64,000 nt of DNA from Paenarthrobacter nitroguajacolicus (lineage in GTDB: Bacteria; Actinomycetota; Actinomycetes; Actinomycetales; Micrococcaceae): contig NZ_JAQPPK010000020.1 in the NCBI RefSeq assembly GCF_029952445.1, forward strand, positions 29,157 to 93,156. Direction: 5' to 3'. The position numbers and the translations under genes were made by a program. The notes under the pieces were generated by a model. That model saw nothing but the letters and a program-made list of their open reading frames with translations. It made no database searches and was not told where the DNA came from. Within the stretch, counting starts at the first letter, position 1; the number at the start of each line of letters is the position of its first letter. Positions 41,682 to 50,954 of this stretch are shown here, piece by piece.

Positions 41682-42980
41682 TCAGGCGGCTTTAACGAGG
41701 GGAAGTTCGTCCCAGTGGGTGGTGTACCTGGGGGAGAGCATGTCGCGTTTCATGGACCAGTCCGGCCCGCCCTTGATCCCGGCATGGCCCAGCCCGATGG
41801 AGCCGCGGCCGTATCGTTTGGCCACGTCTTCGAGCAGGATGCCGATACCGCGTTCTTCGTGCGGGTTCTCGAACAATTCCAAGGGTTTCTGGTTCCCTGA
41901 CGGGCGCAGGTCGGTGACCATGATCCCGGCCCTGACATACTTCACGCCCTCGTGAACCTGAGGGAGCAGGGCGTGGGCTGCTTTGGTCAGCAGCACCGGA
42001 TCCGCGGTGGGCATCGGCAGCGCCAGGCAGACCGAGGGGAAGGACTTTTCGTTCGGGTTAAAGTGCGACGTCGCCGCGAACGCCGTCACCACTTTCGCTT
42101 GAAGGTCATGTTTGGCCAGACGGGCGGAGGCCATTTGCGCGTACACGCTCATGACCTGCCGCAACCCCGCGACCGTGGTGATGGGTGTGGAGAAGGACCG
42201 GGAGAAGATCAGCTGATCCCTCCCGATGCGTTCCTCTTCCATCGGGATACACGGGGTTCCCTGCAATTCCAGGACGGTGCGCATCATGACGATGGAGAAC
42301 TTGTCCCGGATCGCTACCGGGTTCGCTCGGGTCAGGTCCAGGATCGAGAAGATCCCCATCGCGTTCAGGCGCTTGGTCAACCTGGTGGCCACGCCCCAGA
42401 TTTCGATCACTGACAGTTTGGCCATCAGTGCTTCGCGCTGCTGGGCGGGCACTGATTCCCACCGGCACACACCGCCAAAGGCGGGGTTGTTCTTCGCCCA
42501 CTTGTTACAGAGCTTGGCAAGGGTCTTCGTGGGGGCGATGCCGACGCAGACCGGCACGCCGACGTTCCGCCGGCACGCGGCCTTCATCGTCCGGCCCAGG
42601 GCCAGCAGCTCGTCGGGTTCGCCTTTGACGCCTAGGAAGGCCTCATCAATGGAGTACACCTCCACCCAGGCCGAGTAGCGGCCCAGCAGCTCCATGACCC
42701 TGGCGGAGATGTCTCCGTAGAGTTCGTAGTTGCTCGACAGGGCAACCAGCCCCCATTCCTTCGCGCGGGGCCTGAGTTTGAACCACGGTTCTCCCATGGC
42801 GATGCCCAGCCGCTTCGCTTCGGGGGAGCGGGTGACCGCGCAGCCGTCATTGTTGGACAGCACGATGACCGGCTTGCCCTCTAGGGAAGGATTAAAGGCG
42901 CGCTCGGCGGAGGCGTAAAAGCAGTTCACGTCCACGTGCGCGATCTCCTGCATCCGGCGCATCACCGCGGGCTTAGACAT
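41682..42980 (-). CDS. umuC: Y-family DNA polymerase UmuC
   Basis: The 432-residue protein has AHVDVNCFYASAERAFNPSL (first catalytic Asp), LSNNDGCAVTRSPEAKRLGI, VEVYSIDEAFLGV (catalytic Asp-Glu) and the thumb region GVATRLTKRLNAMGIFSILD, all as in UmuC. The C-terminal little-finger and UmuC-specific tail are present. Together with the UmuD protein it forms the mutagenic translesion polymerase V. ATG 42980 is chosen; the frame extends further upstream but would overlap umuD. Confidence 0.92.
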   Translation of the reverse strand: MSKPAVMRRMQEIAHVDVNCFYASAERAFNPSLEGKPVIVLSNNDGCAVTRSPEAKRLGIAMGEPWFKLRPRAKEWGLVALSSNYELYGDISARVMELLGRYSAWVEVYSIDEAFLGVKGEPDELLALGRTMKAACRRNVGVPVCVGIAPTKTLAKLCNKWAKNNPAFGGVCRWESVPAQQREALMAKLSVIEIWGVATRLTKRLNAMGIFSILDLTRANPVAIRDKFSIVMMRTVLELQGTPCIPMEEERIGRDQLIFSRSFSTPITTVAGLRQVMSVYAQMASARLAKHDLQAKVVTAFAATSHFNPNEKSFPSVCLALPMPTADPVLLTKAAHALLPQVHEGVKYVRAGIMVTDLRPSGNQKPLELFENPHEERGIGILLEDVAKRYGRGSIGLGHAGIKGGPDWSMKRDMLSPRYTTHWDELPLVKAA

Positions 42981-43015
42981 CGCGGCCGCCGATCGCCCGG
43001 TTAATGCAATAGCGC

Positions 43016-43447
43016 TTACACATGGTGCAGGCACCTCGTGGCCACGCCCCAGATTGTCAGTTCCGACAAGGCCGGAACCTCGATATCGGGGAAGCGTGGA
43101 TTGTCGGCCTGCAGGACCACGCCAGTGGGTGTGATCCGCAGCCGCTTGATCGTCAGTTCCCCGTCCAGGACGGCGACGACCACGGAACCGTCTTTCGGTT
43201 CCAGTGCCTGGTTCACCACCAGTTCGTCACCGTCGCTAATGCCGGCGCCCTCCATGGACTGCCCGGTGACCCGGACGATGAAGGTGCTGGTCACGTCTTT
43301 GACCAGGTGCTCGTTGAGGTCGATCCGGCCGTCAAAGTAATCCTGGGCGGGTGAGGGATAGCCGGCGGCCACCGCTACCGGTGCCGCCAGCACCGTCCTC
43401 AACGACAGCCCCGCGTTTATCACACGGGGGCCAATTATCACGCCCAC
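43016..43447 (-). CDS. umuD: S24 peptidase UmuD
   Basis: The 143-residue protein has the cleavage site AAGYPSPAQDYFD near residue 27, the catalytic serine in VRVTGQSMEGAGI and the catalytic lysine in DGELTIKRLR. It lacks the LexA DNA-binding domain, so it is UmuD, which RecA activates by self-cleavage. A GTG start with AAAAGG upstream is used. An SOS box lies 15 bp before it. Confidence 0.92.
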   Translation of the reverse strand: MGVIIGPRVINAGLSLRTVLAAPVAVAAGYPSPAQDYFDGRIDLNEHLVKDVTSTFIVRVTGQSMEGAGISDGDELVVNQALEPKDGSVVVAVLDGELTIKRLRITPTGVVLQADNPRFPDIEVPALSELTIWGVATRCLHHV

Positions 43448-43461
43448 AACACACCTTTTAT

Positions 43462-43477
43462 TCGAAACTATGTTCGA
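43462..43477 (-). promoter_or_regulatory. LexA (SOS) box of umuDC
   Basis: On the minus strand, TCGAACATAGTTTCGA matches the actinobacterial LexA consensus TCGAACnnnnGTTCGA at all but one position. It sits 15-30 bp upstream of umuD. Confidence 0.85.
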
Positions 43478-43621
43478 TTAACAGTACTGCAGGGCAGCGA
43501 CACTATAAGCCGCCAATGGGCGGCGCGGTCGGATTGCACACAATGGGGACAGCTTTGAGCTGTGCGGAGGGCTCCACCTGCCCGCCAGTGTGCACAACCC
43601 GTCCACCGCGACGAGGAAGCG

Positions 43622-44507
43622 TTAGCGGTCTTGGAGGTGCGGTGGGAGTTCGACGTCGGCAGGGTCAAGCTCCGGCCTCGACCGAACGTAACTGACGCCG
43701 TGTCTGAAGGATTTGCCGGTCCAGGCGACGTCGGCCGATATCTCGACCACGATCGGTTCCACCAGTGTCAGGTGAACGGGTCCTTTGTCTTTGCTGAATC
43801 TGTTCAGCGAGGTTTCGCTGACTTCTTCCGGCCACGGATGCCCGGGTAGGGCCGGATAAAGCTGGCGGCCCAGCTCACGCCCTACCCGCGTCGAGAGAAC
43901 CGTAGACCGACCAACGATCCGCAGCTGCCCATCGACCGGCAAGCCGGCGATGATGGCCTGCGGTTGCGCGATCGGGCCGATGACAGCGGCGCAGACCGCG
44001 TCGAAAGTGTTCCTTGTTTTCAGCTTCAACCAGGAGCGCGAGCCATCATATGGCTGCGCCCCTCCTTTAAAGACCAGCCCTTCCACGCCCGTGGCGGGCA
44101 AGTCCTTCAACCAGGTCTTCGCCAGTTCCATGTCCGTGGTGGTGGGGGAGAGGTTCAAAGGCGCTGTCCAGTCCCGGGCCAGTTCCTCGAGCAGCTGCCG
44201 TCGGCCCGTGAACGGAACACCCCGGATGTCCTGCCCGGCAACGGCCAGCACGTCAAAGGCCGCGAAGGAGGCTGGCAGCTCGTGGACCAGAGCCGGCAGG
44301 GTCGCACTGGAGCTGACCATGCGGCGCTGCAGCGCCTCGAAGTCCAGTCGGTCCCCGTTCCAGATGACCGCTTCGCCGTCCAGGACCACGCCGGGCGGCA
44401 CCTGGACCCGAACCGCTGCGCAGAGATCGGGAAAGAAGCGGGAGAGTTCTTTGCCCTGTCGGCTCCACAGGGTTACCCCGTCAGAGTCACTTAAAACGAG
44501 GGCCCGG
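43622..44507 (-). pseudogene. ATP-dependent DNA ligase, C-terminal part (interrupted gene)
   Basis: This fragment begins RALVLSDSDGVTLWSRQGKE, directly after where motif I should be. It continues with VLDGEAVIWNGDRLDFEALQ (motif III area), VEGLVFKGG (motif IV) and SWLKLKTR (motif V). The catalytic lysine segment is absent. The missing N-terminus, ending EPKWDGY, is found at 62046-62174 on the same strand. Joining the two gives an intact ligase of about 337 residues. A GTG at 44521 could allow translation of the fragment, but without motif I it cannot be adenylated. Confidence 0.88.
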
Positions 44508-44565
44508 CATGTTAACTGCACTTTGAGTTGGTTTGTTGGTCATCGTTGAAGGGGAGGCTTAGCGT

Positions 44566-45726
44566 ATGGAGCAGCTGGGGCGGGTCGTGGAATCGAAGCA
44601 AGGTCTACCCTGCAGGGTGGTGTTTCCGGAAACGGAGCATCCCGCGGCGACTTCATTTCTAAGGGACTTGTCAGCTTCTGATTGCTCTCCCGCCACTCTG
44701 CGCAGCTACGCCTACGACCTTCTGCGGTGGTTTCGATTTCTTCACCAAAGGTTTACGCCATGGGAGAAGGCCGAACGACTGGATGTTCGGGCGTTGGTTG
44801 AGTATATGCAGGCTGCCCCGACAGCGAATGCCCTCCGCCGGGGCCTGGATAAGCCGGCTCCTCTGAATGCGGTTACGGGTAAGCGGGGCCAGGGCACGGC
44901 ATTTTCGGCGAACTCCATCAACCATCAACTGACCGTACTGTCGAGCTTCTACGATTTCGCTCTGGAGATGGATATGGGGCCGCTGGTGAATCCCGTTCCC
45001 CGGCAGAGAGACGCCGGATCGCGACTCAACGCCCACCACAACCCAATGCAACCGTTCCGGGTCTCTCGCCGGGGGACCTATCGGCAGCGCGTGCCGCGTC
45101 CGGCATGGCGTGGCATTCCCGACGACGCCGTATCTGCCATCTTCACGGAGTTGAAGCACCACCGCGATAGAGCCTTGCTTTCCTTCTGGCTTAGCAGTGG
45201 TGTCCGCGCGGAGGAACTACTTAGCCTCCGGCACGGAGACTATGACTTCGGGGAGCACACGTTTGTTGTGACGAGCAAAGGCACCAGGAATCGTGACCTC
45301 GTCCCAGCCAGCGCTGATGCTTTCGTTTGGTTGGCCCTGTACATGCGGGAAGGGCAGCCCGCTTCACCAGGAGATCCTGTGTGGTGGACCCTTGCCCCGA
45401 GGAACCGGAGGCCACTGACGTATGGTGCGGCGCGGCGGATGTTCAGTAGGGCGCAGAAGTCTCTTGGTTCGAACTGGACTCTGCACGATCTGCGGCACAC
45501 TGCTGCTGAACGAATGATTGGAGACCCCGCGTTCACGCTGGTGGATGTCCAAACAGTCCTCCGTCATGCCCAGGTCACTACGACAACTGTCTATACGCAG
45601 CCGAGGATGGAAGATGTGCTGCAGAAAGTCCTGGAGCATTACGCCAGACCACGGCCACCAGCGCCAACCATTGAACCGGAATATGACGGTGCTGCTGTCC
45701 GCGAGCTACTGGGACTGGGCGAATGA
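44566..45726 (+). CDS. tyrosine recombinase 1 of the element
   Basis: The 386-residue protein has an N-terminal SAM-like arm (SFLRDLSASDCSPATLRSYA) and a catalytic domain. Its residues are Arg in LSSGVRAEELLSLR, HxxR in LHDLRHTAAERM, His in LRHAQVTTTTVY and Tyr in TVYTQPR. GGGGAGG eight bases before ATG 44566 is a strong ribosome site. The gene lies 58 bp from the left end of the element and overlaps the second recombinase by 4 bp. Size and pairing recall TnpA of Tn554. Confidence 0.9.
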   Translation: MEQLGRVVESKQGLPCRVVFPETEHPAATSFLRDLSASDCSPATLRSYAYDLLRWFRFLHQRFTPWEKAERLDVRALVEYMQAAPTANALRRGLDKPAPLNAVTGKRGQGTAFSANSINHQLTVLSSFYDFALEMDMGPLVNPVPRQRDAGSRLNAHHNPMQPFRVSRRGTYRQRVPRPAWRGIPDDAVSAIFTELKHHRDRALLSFWLSSGVRAEELLSLRHGDYDFGEHTFVVTSKGTRNRDLVPASADAFVWLALYMREGQPASPGDPVWWTLAPRNRRPLTYGAARRMFSRAQKSLGSNWTLHDLRHTAAERMIGDPAFTLVDVQTVLRHAQVTTTTVYTQPRMEDVLQKVLEHYARPRPPAPTIEPEYDGAAVRELLGLGE

Positions 45727-48194
45727 TCAGTACTGAGACCACAACGGATCCCCGGTCGCCAGCAGGAATTGCAGCGGCCGAGACCTATCGGCGGGGAAGG
45801 GAACTCCGGCTTCCGGCTGATAGCGCCCTCACCACTGTTAACAGGGCATGGCCGCGGCAAGCTTTCGACGGCGGTGTTCCTGCCCCGGCCGGCCAGGACG
45901 AACAGCTTCTCGGCCTTCAGAGTCTTGGGGTAGAGGAAGCCATCGACTGGGCGAGGAAATCCACTCTCACCTACGGCTTGTCCCCAGCGAGCTTGACGAA
46001 ACGGGTTGCGGCCGTAGGCCATGCCCTTCGATGGCTGAACGAGTTTCCCGGCAGTACTTGGGAGGAGCGCTGGCTGGCCTCCGGACTGGATCAAGCCCCA
46101 CGTGAAGGGTTGAAGGAACTCAGTGAGCGGCTGTCAGTCGGACAGGCATACCTCAGCTCCGGCATCAGCGCTCTGGTCCGGGCGCGACTCATTCGTCCTT
46201 CCTACGAGTGGATGTTTTCCGCCAAGAACTGGATCCGAAGCCAAAGCCGTGGCTCGTTGTCCTTCCTCGAAGTTTCCGAACCAGCCGAGACAGCACGGTT
46301 ACGCGCGCTGCCGGAATACCAACGGGCCCACGAGCTGATCCGACGAAACGCAGAAAATGCCATCACCAGGATCTTGGTCCGAACAGGAAAGCGGCTTTCC
46401 CAATTGACTGGAGAGGACGTGCTCGCATACTCACACATCGCCCGGTCCACCCGCCACGCCAAGGAACACCTGGCGTGGGAACTGCTCGTCGCATTAGGCC
46501 CGCTTGCGGAGGAACCGCCGACACTGCGTGCAGCCTGGCACGCCAGCGTCTCCTCACGCCGCCACACTGTCAAGACCTTGGTTGAGCGATACCGGATCCC
46601 GGAATCGGGCGTCCGTGACCTGCTCATCGACTACCTTGAAGAACTCAAACCAAACATGGACTACGGGTCACTTGAGGGAATTGCTTACCGGCTTGTTCGA
46701 TTGTTTTGGGCCGAAGTCATCGATATCAATCCTGAACAGGCGGACCTCCGGCTTGCCCCGGAAGTGGCCGCGCAATGGCGTGAACGGATTCACCGCACCC
46801 TTGCGGGACGACCCCGGAGTGATACCGCATCAACCTACTTCGCCATCAGGGCTCTCTACAGGGACATTGCCGAGTGGTCTCATGATCAACCTGAACGGTG
46901 GGCAGTCTGGGTCGCACCCATACCGTTTCCGCGCACCGAGTCCAGAAGCGTCTCCAAGCAGCGCAAACATGTCCAAGCCAGAATGCAACAACGGACCCGC
47001 TCCCTCACCCCGCTGCTGCCGGGATTCATGAGATCGGCTGCCGCTCTCCGTGAACGAGGCACAGCCCTACTGGCCGCGACATTGTCCGCACGCCACGGCG
47101 AGATCTACGCCGTCGAAGGCATAACGTATCGCCGGCACGACCCGCCGATACTCAAATCATCGAGCATCAGGGCCCGGGTCTGGGCTGAGGTGATCGCTGC
47201 TGATGAAGGCTGCATCCCGCCCACGCCCGTTGGCAAAAAGACTGACGTCACTGCTGTCGAAGCAGACGGATTTTGGGGATGGGCGGTCGCGTCGACCCTC
47301 AAGGAAACCGGCATACGCCTTGAGGAACTTCAAGAACTGACCCAGCTCTCTCTGCGGCACTATGTCGCACCGACCACCAGCACGATCGTCCCGTTGCTGC
47401 ACATCGTTCCATCGAAAACCGACCAGGAACGTCTCGTCCCGATGTCACCGGAGCTGGTCAAAGTGCTCGTGGACGTACAGCGCCGGGCCAGAGGAACGGG
47501 CCAGACAGTGCCGCTGTCAGTCCGATACGACCCGAATGAAAAGAGCTTCAGCAACCCGCTTCCACACTTGTTCGCCCGGCTCGTCGGACCCACGCAGAAC
47601 GTTCTCTCCCACACCTACATCAGCCGTGTACTGAATACCATCGCAGCACACGCAGGCCTTATGGATGGGGGCACCCTCGTCAATTTCACTCCGCACGACT
47701 TCCGACGGCTCTTCGCTACCGAGCTCGTTGGCACGGGCCTGCCGCTCCATATCGTCTCAACGCTTCTGGGACACCTGAACCTGGAAACAACCAGAGGATA
47801 CACCGCGGTCTTCCCGGAGCACGTGATCCAAGCCCACCACGCCTTTATCGAGCGCCGCCGCCAGACTCGGCCCGACTACGAACTTCGCCCGGCTTCATCG
47901 GAGGAATGGAAGGAATTCGAACAGCACTTCCTGCTGCGGAGGGTCGCGTTGGGCACCTGCCACCGCCCCTACGCCACCCCATGCGTGCACGAACACGCCT
48001 GCGTGAAGTGTCGCTTTCTTCAGGTAGACCCCGCTCAAACCGGTCGCTTGGAAACCATGACCGAAAATGCAGAGCAGCGCCTCAGCGAAGCCCGCGAGCA
48101 CCATTGGCTCGGCGAAGTGAGCGCTCTGGAAGAAAGCCTTGTTCACCTCCGCCGCCGAAGGGATGAGGCTACGGTAAAAATGTCTGATCGATAG
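45723..48194 (+). CDS. tyrosine recombinase 2 of the element (large, zinc-finger tail)
   Basis: The 823-residue protein has a catalytic domain near the C-terminus: Arg in LKETGIRLEELQEL, HDFRR in FTPHDFRRLFATEL, His in LLGHLNLETTRGYT with Tyr in GYTAVFPEHV. A cysteine cluster CHRPYATPCVHEHACVKCRF follows and a coiled-coil tail ends the protein. The long N-terminal half is unassigned. This build matches TnpB-type partners in two- and three-recombinase elements such as Tn554. It is translationally coupled to recombinase 1. No third small gene (TnpC-like) was found downstream. Confidence 0.88.
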   Translation: MISTETTTDPRSPAGIAAAETYRRGRELRLPADSALTTVNRAWPRQAFDGGVPAPAGQDEQLLGLQSLGVEEAIDWARKSTLTYGLSPASLTKRVAAVGHALRWLNEFPGSTWEERWLASGLDQAPREGLKELSERLSVGQAYLSSGISALVRARLIRPSYEWMFSAKNWIRSQSRGSLSFLEVSEPAETARLRALPEYQRAHELIRRNAENAITRILVRTGKRLSQLTGEDVLAYSHIARSTRHAKEHLAWELLVALGPLAEEPPTLRAAWHASVSSRRHTVKTLVERYRIPESGVRDLLIDYLEELKPNMDYGSLEGIAYRLVRLFWAEVIDINPEQADLRLAPEVAAQWRERIHRTLAGRPRSDTASTYFAIRALYRDIAEWSHDQPERWAVWVAPIPFPRTESRSVSKQRKHVQARMQQRTRSLTPLLPGFMRSAAALRERGTALLAATLSARHGEIYAVEGITYRRHDPPILKSSSIRARVWAEVIAADEGCIPPTPVGKKTDVTAVEADGFWGWAVASTLKETGIRLEELQELTQLSLRHYVAPTTSTIVPLLHIVPSKTDQERLVPMSPELVKVLVDVQRRARGTGQTVPLSVRYDPNEKSFSNPLPHLFARLVGPTQNVLSHTYISRVLNTIAAHAGLMDGGTLVNFTPHDFRRLFATELVGTGLPLHIVSTLLGHLNLETTRGYTAVFPEHVIQAHHAFIERRRQTRPDYELRPASSEEWKEFEQHFLLRRVALGTCHRPYATPCVHEHACVKCRFLQVDPAQTGRLETMTENAEQRLSEAREHHWLGEVSALEESLVHLRRRRDEATVKMSDR

Positions 48195-48601
48195 GCCCTG
48201 GCCTTGTCGCGTTGTGTCGTGAATCTTTCTCACTGACGCTGGAGGACGGCGTCTGGGGGTGCCCTAGACAGTCGGGAAAGTATCCGCAGCTAATAGAGCG
48301 TTGGGAGTCGCCAGCAGTCCAGGACGCGGGCGGCGACTTTGCCGTTGCCGTCTTTGTCAACGACGAGGGTAGGCGGCACGGCCCACGGGGGCAGGTGGTC
48401 GGCGGGGGCAACGCCCCTGGCTGCACCAAGCGAAATGCCCGCCAATGCTCTACGCTGTTCCCTCAATTCCTGGGAAAAGACGTGGCTTTGTCAGAACGAC
48501 AATTTCCCCGCGCCACAGAGAGTGAAGGCAGGGGCGAAGGGTCCTGCTGGGCGCTCAAAACCGTAGGGTATATGCCGATAACATCCAATTCTTGCGCTAT
48601 C
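48195..48601. other. boundary between recombinases and metal cargo, no supported gene
   Basis: About 400 bp. Open frames lack domains. The 3' part should hold the promoter of the cmtR-led operon; TATCAT at 48598-48603 could be a -10 box that would make the cmtR message almost leaderless. Confidence 0.45.
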
Positions 48602-48617
48602 ATCGTCATATGACGAT
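48602..48617. promoter_or_regulatory. perfect 16-bp palindrome across the cmtR start codon
   Basis: ATCGTCAT and ATGACGAT are exact inverted copies, and the cmtR ATG at 48610 is the first codon of the right half. It is a strong candidate autoregulatory operator. Confidence 0.7.
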
Positions 48618-49002
48618 TCAATTGGGTGGTTCCGGGGACGCTTGCGGTCCCTTGGATCCCGCGGCCGCTTTGTTTCATTCCCTCAGCGATCCCACGCGAT
48701 TGGGCCTGGTGAAGCGCATGGCGCAGGGAGAAGTGAGGGTGGGGGAGCTTGCTGCTGAGCTGGGTTTGGCTCAGTCCACGGTCTCCGCTCATGTTGCTTG
48801 CTTGCGTGATTGCGGCTTGGTGGAGGGCCGCGCCCAGGGCCGCAGCGTGTATTACTCGCTCACACGCCCGGAACTGATGGATGTCCTTGCCCAAGCTGAA
48901 ATTCTGCTTGCCGCGACCGGTAATGCTGTCAGCTTGTGCCCGAACTACGGCGCCGGAAGTGCCGGCGCAGAGCTGACAAAGACGACGAAGGAGAACGCCT
49001 GA
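48610..49002 (+). CDS. cmtR: CmtR-like ArsR/SmtB metal sensor
   Basis: The 130-residue winged-helix protein has the ArsR core LFHSLSDPTRLGLVKRMAQG. Its recognition helix carries STVSAHVACLRDCGLVEG with Cys64 and Cys68, and a later Cys110 is in AVSLCPNYG. This CLxxC plus distal LCPxYG arrangement is that of CmtR, the Cd(II)/Pb(II) repressor of mycobacteria. The stop overlaps the ATPase start (TGATG). It most likely represses the cmtR-ATPase-lspA-cadD operon and lets go when Cd, Pb or Zn binds. Confidence 0.88.
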   Translation: MTIQLGGSGDACGPLDPAAALFHSLSDPTRLGLVKRMAQGEVRVGELAAELGLAQSTVSAHVACLRDCGLVEGRAQGRSVYYSLTRPELMDVLAQAEILLAATGNAVSLCPNYGAGSAGAELTKTTKENA

Positions 49003-50954
49003 TGAGCGACGCCTGCGGCTGCAGCGACGACAAGCCCGAAACCGCGGCCGAAGAGGCTGAGGAAGCGGTCGGATTCTGGCAAATCAACGAGATCAGGGCC
49101 GCTGCGGTCGCTGGTGTGCTGCTCCTGACCGGATGGATCCTGTCCCTGACGGGGGGGCCGGAGTGGCTGCGCCTGGTCCTGGAAATCGGGGCTCTGCTGG
49201 TCGCTGCCTGGACCTTTGTTCCCTCCACCCTCCGGCGCCTGCTTAAGGGCAAGATCGGCGTCGGCACCCTGATGACGATCGCCGCCGCCGGTGCCGTCGC
49301 GTTGGGCGAGTACGAGGAAGCAGCCATGCTCGCCTTCCTCTACTCCATCTCCGAAGGCCTGGAGGAATACTCTCTGGCCAAAACCCGGCGCGGTCTGCGG
49401 GCCCTGCTGGACCTGGTACCGGCTGAAGCGCGGGTCCTGCGCGGCGGCACTGAGGTCACCGTGGACCCAGCCGAACTCGTCCCCGGGGAGCGGATGATTG
49501 TCCGCCCGGGTGAGCGATTGGCCACCGATGGCCGAATCATCACCGGCCGCACCTCCCTGGACACCTCGGCCCTTACCGGTGAATCCGTCCCCGTGGAGGC
49601 CGGTCCCGGCAGCGATGTCTATGCCGGGTCCATCAACGGAACCGGGCCACTGGAAGTCGAAGTCACCAGCACCGCCGAGAACAACTCCCTGGCCCGCATC
49701 GTGCACATCGTCGAAGCCGAACAGTCCCGCAAGGGACCCGGCCAGCGGCTGGCGGACAACATCGCCAAAAAGCTCGTCCCCGGCATCCTCATCGCCGCGG
49801 CCCTGATCATCGCCTTCGGCTTCATCGTCGGAGAACCGCTGCTGTGGTTCGAACGCGCCCTGGTCGTCCTGGTCGCCGCATCACCGTGCGCCTTGGCGAT
49901 CTCCGTACCCGTCACCGTCGTGGCCTCCGTTGGTGCAGCCAGCCGCATCGGCGTGCTCATCAAGGGCGGCGGAGCGCTGGAAACCCTCGGCAAAATCCGC
50001 ACCATCGCCCTGGACAAGACCGGCACCCTGACCCGGAACAAGCCCGAAGTCATCGACGTCGCCGCAACCGGAACCGCGACCCGCGAAGAAGTCCTCGCCC
50101 TCGCAGCCGGACTGGAAGCCCGCAGCGAACACCCCCTCGCCCGCGCCATCCTCGCCGCATCACCTGCCCGGGCCGAGGTCACCGACGTGGACACCGTCCC
50201 CGGAGCCGGCCTGGAAGGCCTTTTCGAGGGTAAAACCGTCCGGTTGGGCCGCCCTGGCTGGATCAACCCCGGTTCCCTTGCCGGGGAAGTCGAGCGGATG
50301 CAAACGGCAGGTGCCACCGCTGTCCTGATCGAATCCGCCGGCGAGGTCATCGGTGCCGTCGCAGTGCGTGACGAGCTGCGTCCCGAAGCCCGGGACGTCA
50401 TTGCCCGTCTCAGCGCCTCCGGGTACACCACGGCCATGCTCACCGGGGATAACACCATCACCGCCAACGCCTTGGGCAAGGACGCCGGCATCACCGAAGT
50501 CCACGCCGACCTCCGCCCCGAAGACAAAGCCGAAATCATCCGGACCCTGAAGTCCCGCCAGCCCACCGCCATGGTCGGCGACGGCGTCAACGACGCCCCT
50601 GCCCTGGCGACCGCTGACACCGGCATAGCAATGGGAGCGATGGGCACCGACGTCGCAATTGAAACCGCTGACATCGCCCTGATGGGTGAGGATCTGAACC
50701 ACCTGCCCCAGGTCCTGGACCACGCCCGCAGGACCCGTTCGATCATGCTCCAGAACGTAGGCCTGTCCCTGCTGCTGATCGCCATCCTGATCCCGCTGGC
50801 ACTGTTCGGGCTCCTCGGACTAGCGGCGGTTGTCCTGATCCACGAACTCGCTGAAATCGTCGTGATCGGCAATGGCGTCCGCGCCGGCCGGATCAGCCGC
50901 AAAACCACCCTCCCGTCCGCCAAAACCACCCCGGCTCTGGAGCCGGCAGCGTGA
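49002..50954 (+). CDS. P1B-type metal-exporting ATPase with SPC motif
   Basis: The 650-residue protein opens with Cys residues (MSDACGCSDD) and continues with membrane helices, the actuator TSALTGESVPVE, the metal site VVLVAASPCALAISVPV, the phosphorylation site ALDKTGTLT and the hinge MVGDGVNDAPAL. The membrane motif is SPC, not the CPC of CadA; SPC marks the P1B-4 group (Co, Zn, Cd, Fe). There is no full N-terminal HMA domain. Coupling to a CmtR-type sensor suggests Cd, Pb or Zn export. Confidence 0.9.
   Translation: MSDACGCSDDKPETAAEEAEEAVGFWQINEIRAAAVAGVLLLTGWILSLTGGPEWLRLVLEIGALLVAAWTFVPSTLRRLLKGKIGVGTLMTIAAAGAVALGEYEEAAMLAFLYSISEGLEEYSLAKTRRGLRALLDLVPAEARVLRGGTEVTVDPAELVPGERMIVRPGERLATDGRIITGRTSLDTSALTGESVPVEAGPGSDVYAGSINGTGPLEVEVTSTAENNSLARIVHIVEAEQSRKGPGQRLADNIAKKLVPGILIAAALIIAFGFIVGEPLLWFERALVVLVAASPCALAISVPVTVVASVGAASRIGVLIKGGGALETLGKIRTIALDKTGTLTRNKPEVIDVAATGTATREEVLALAAGLEARSEHPLARAILAASPARAEVTDVDTVPGAGLEGLFEGKTVRLGRPGWINPGSLAGEVERMQTAGATAVLIESAGEVIGAVAVRDELRPEARDVIARLSASGYTTAMLTGDNTITANALGKDAGITEVHADLRPEDKAEIIRTLKSRQPTAMVGDGVNDAPALATADTGIAMGAMGTDVAIETADIALMGEDLNHLPQVLDHARRTRSIMLQNVGLSLLLIAILIPLALFGLLGLAAVVLIHELAEIVVIGNGVRAGRISRKTTLPSAKTTPALEPAA

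Noticed and set aside
43622..44521. A naturally short DNA ligase lacking motif I
   Set aside because: The missing N-terminus is present 17.5 kb away on the same strand, so this is half of an interrupted gene.
49619..50929. A 436-codon minus-strand frame opposite the P1B ATPase
   Set aside because: Antisense shadow; very rich in Arg, Ser and Thr and without recognisable domains.
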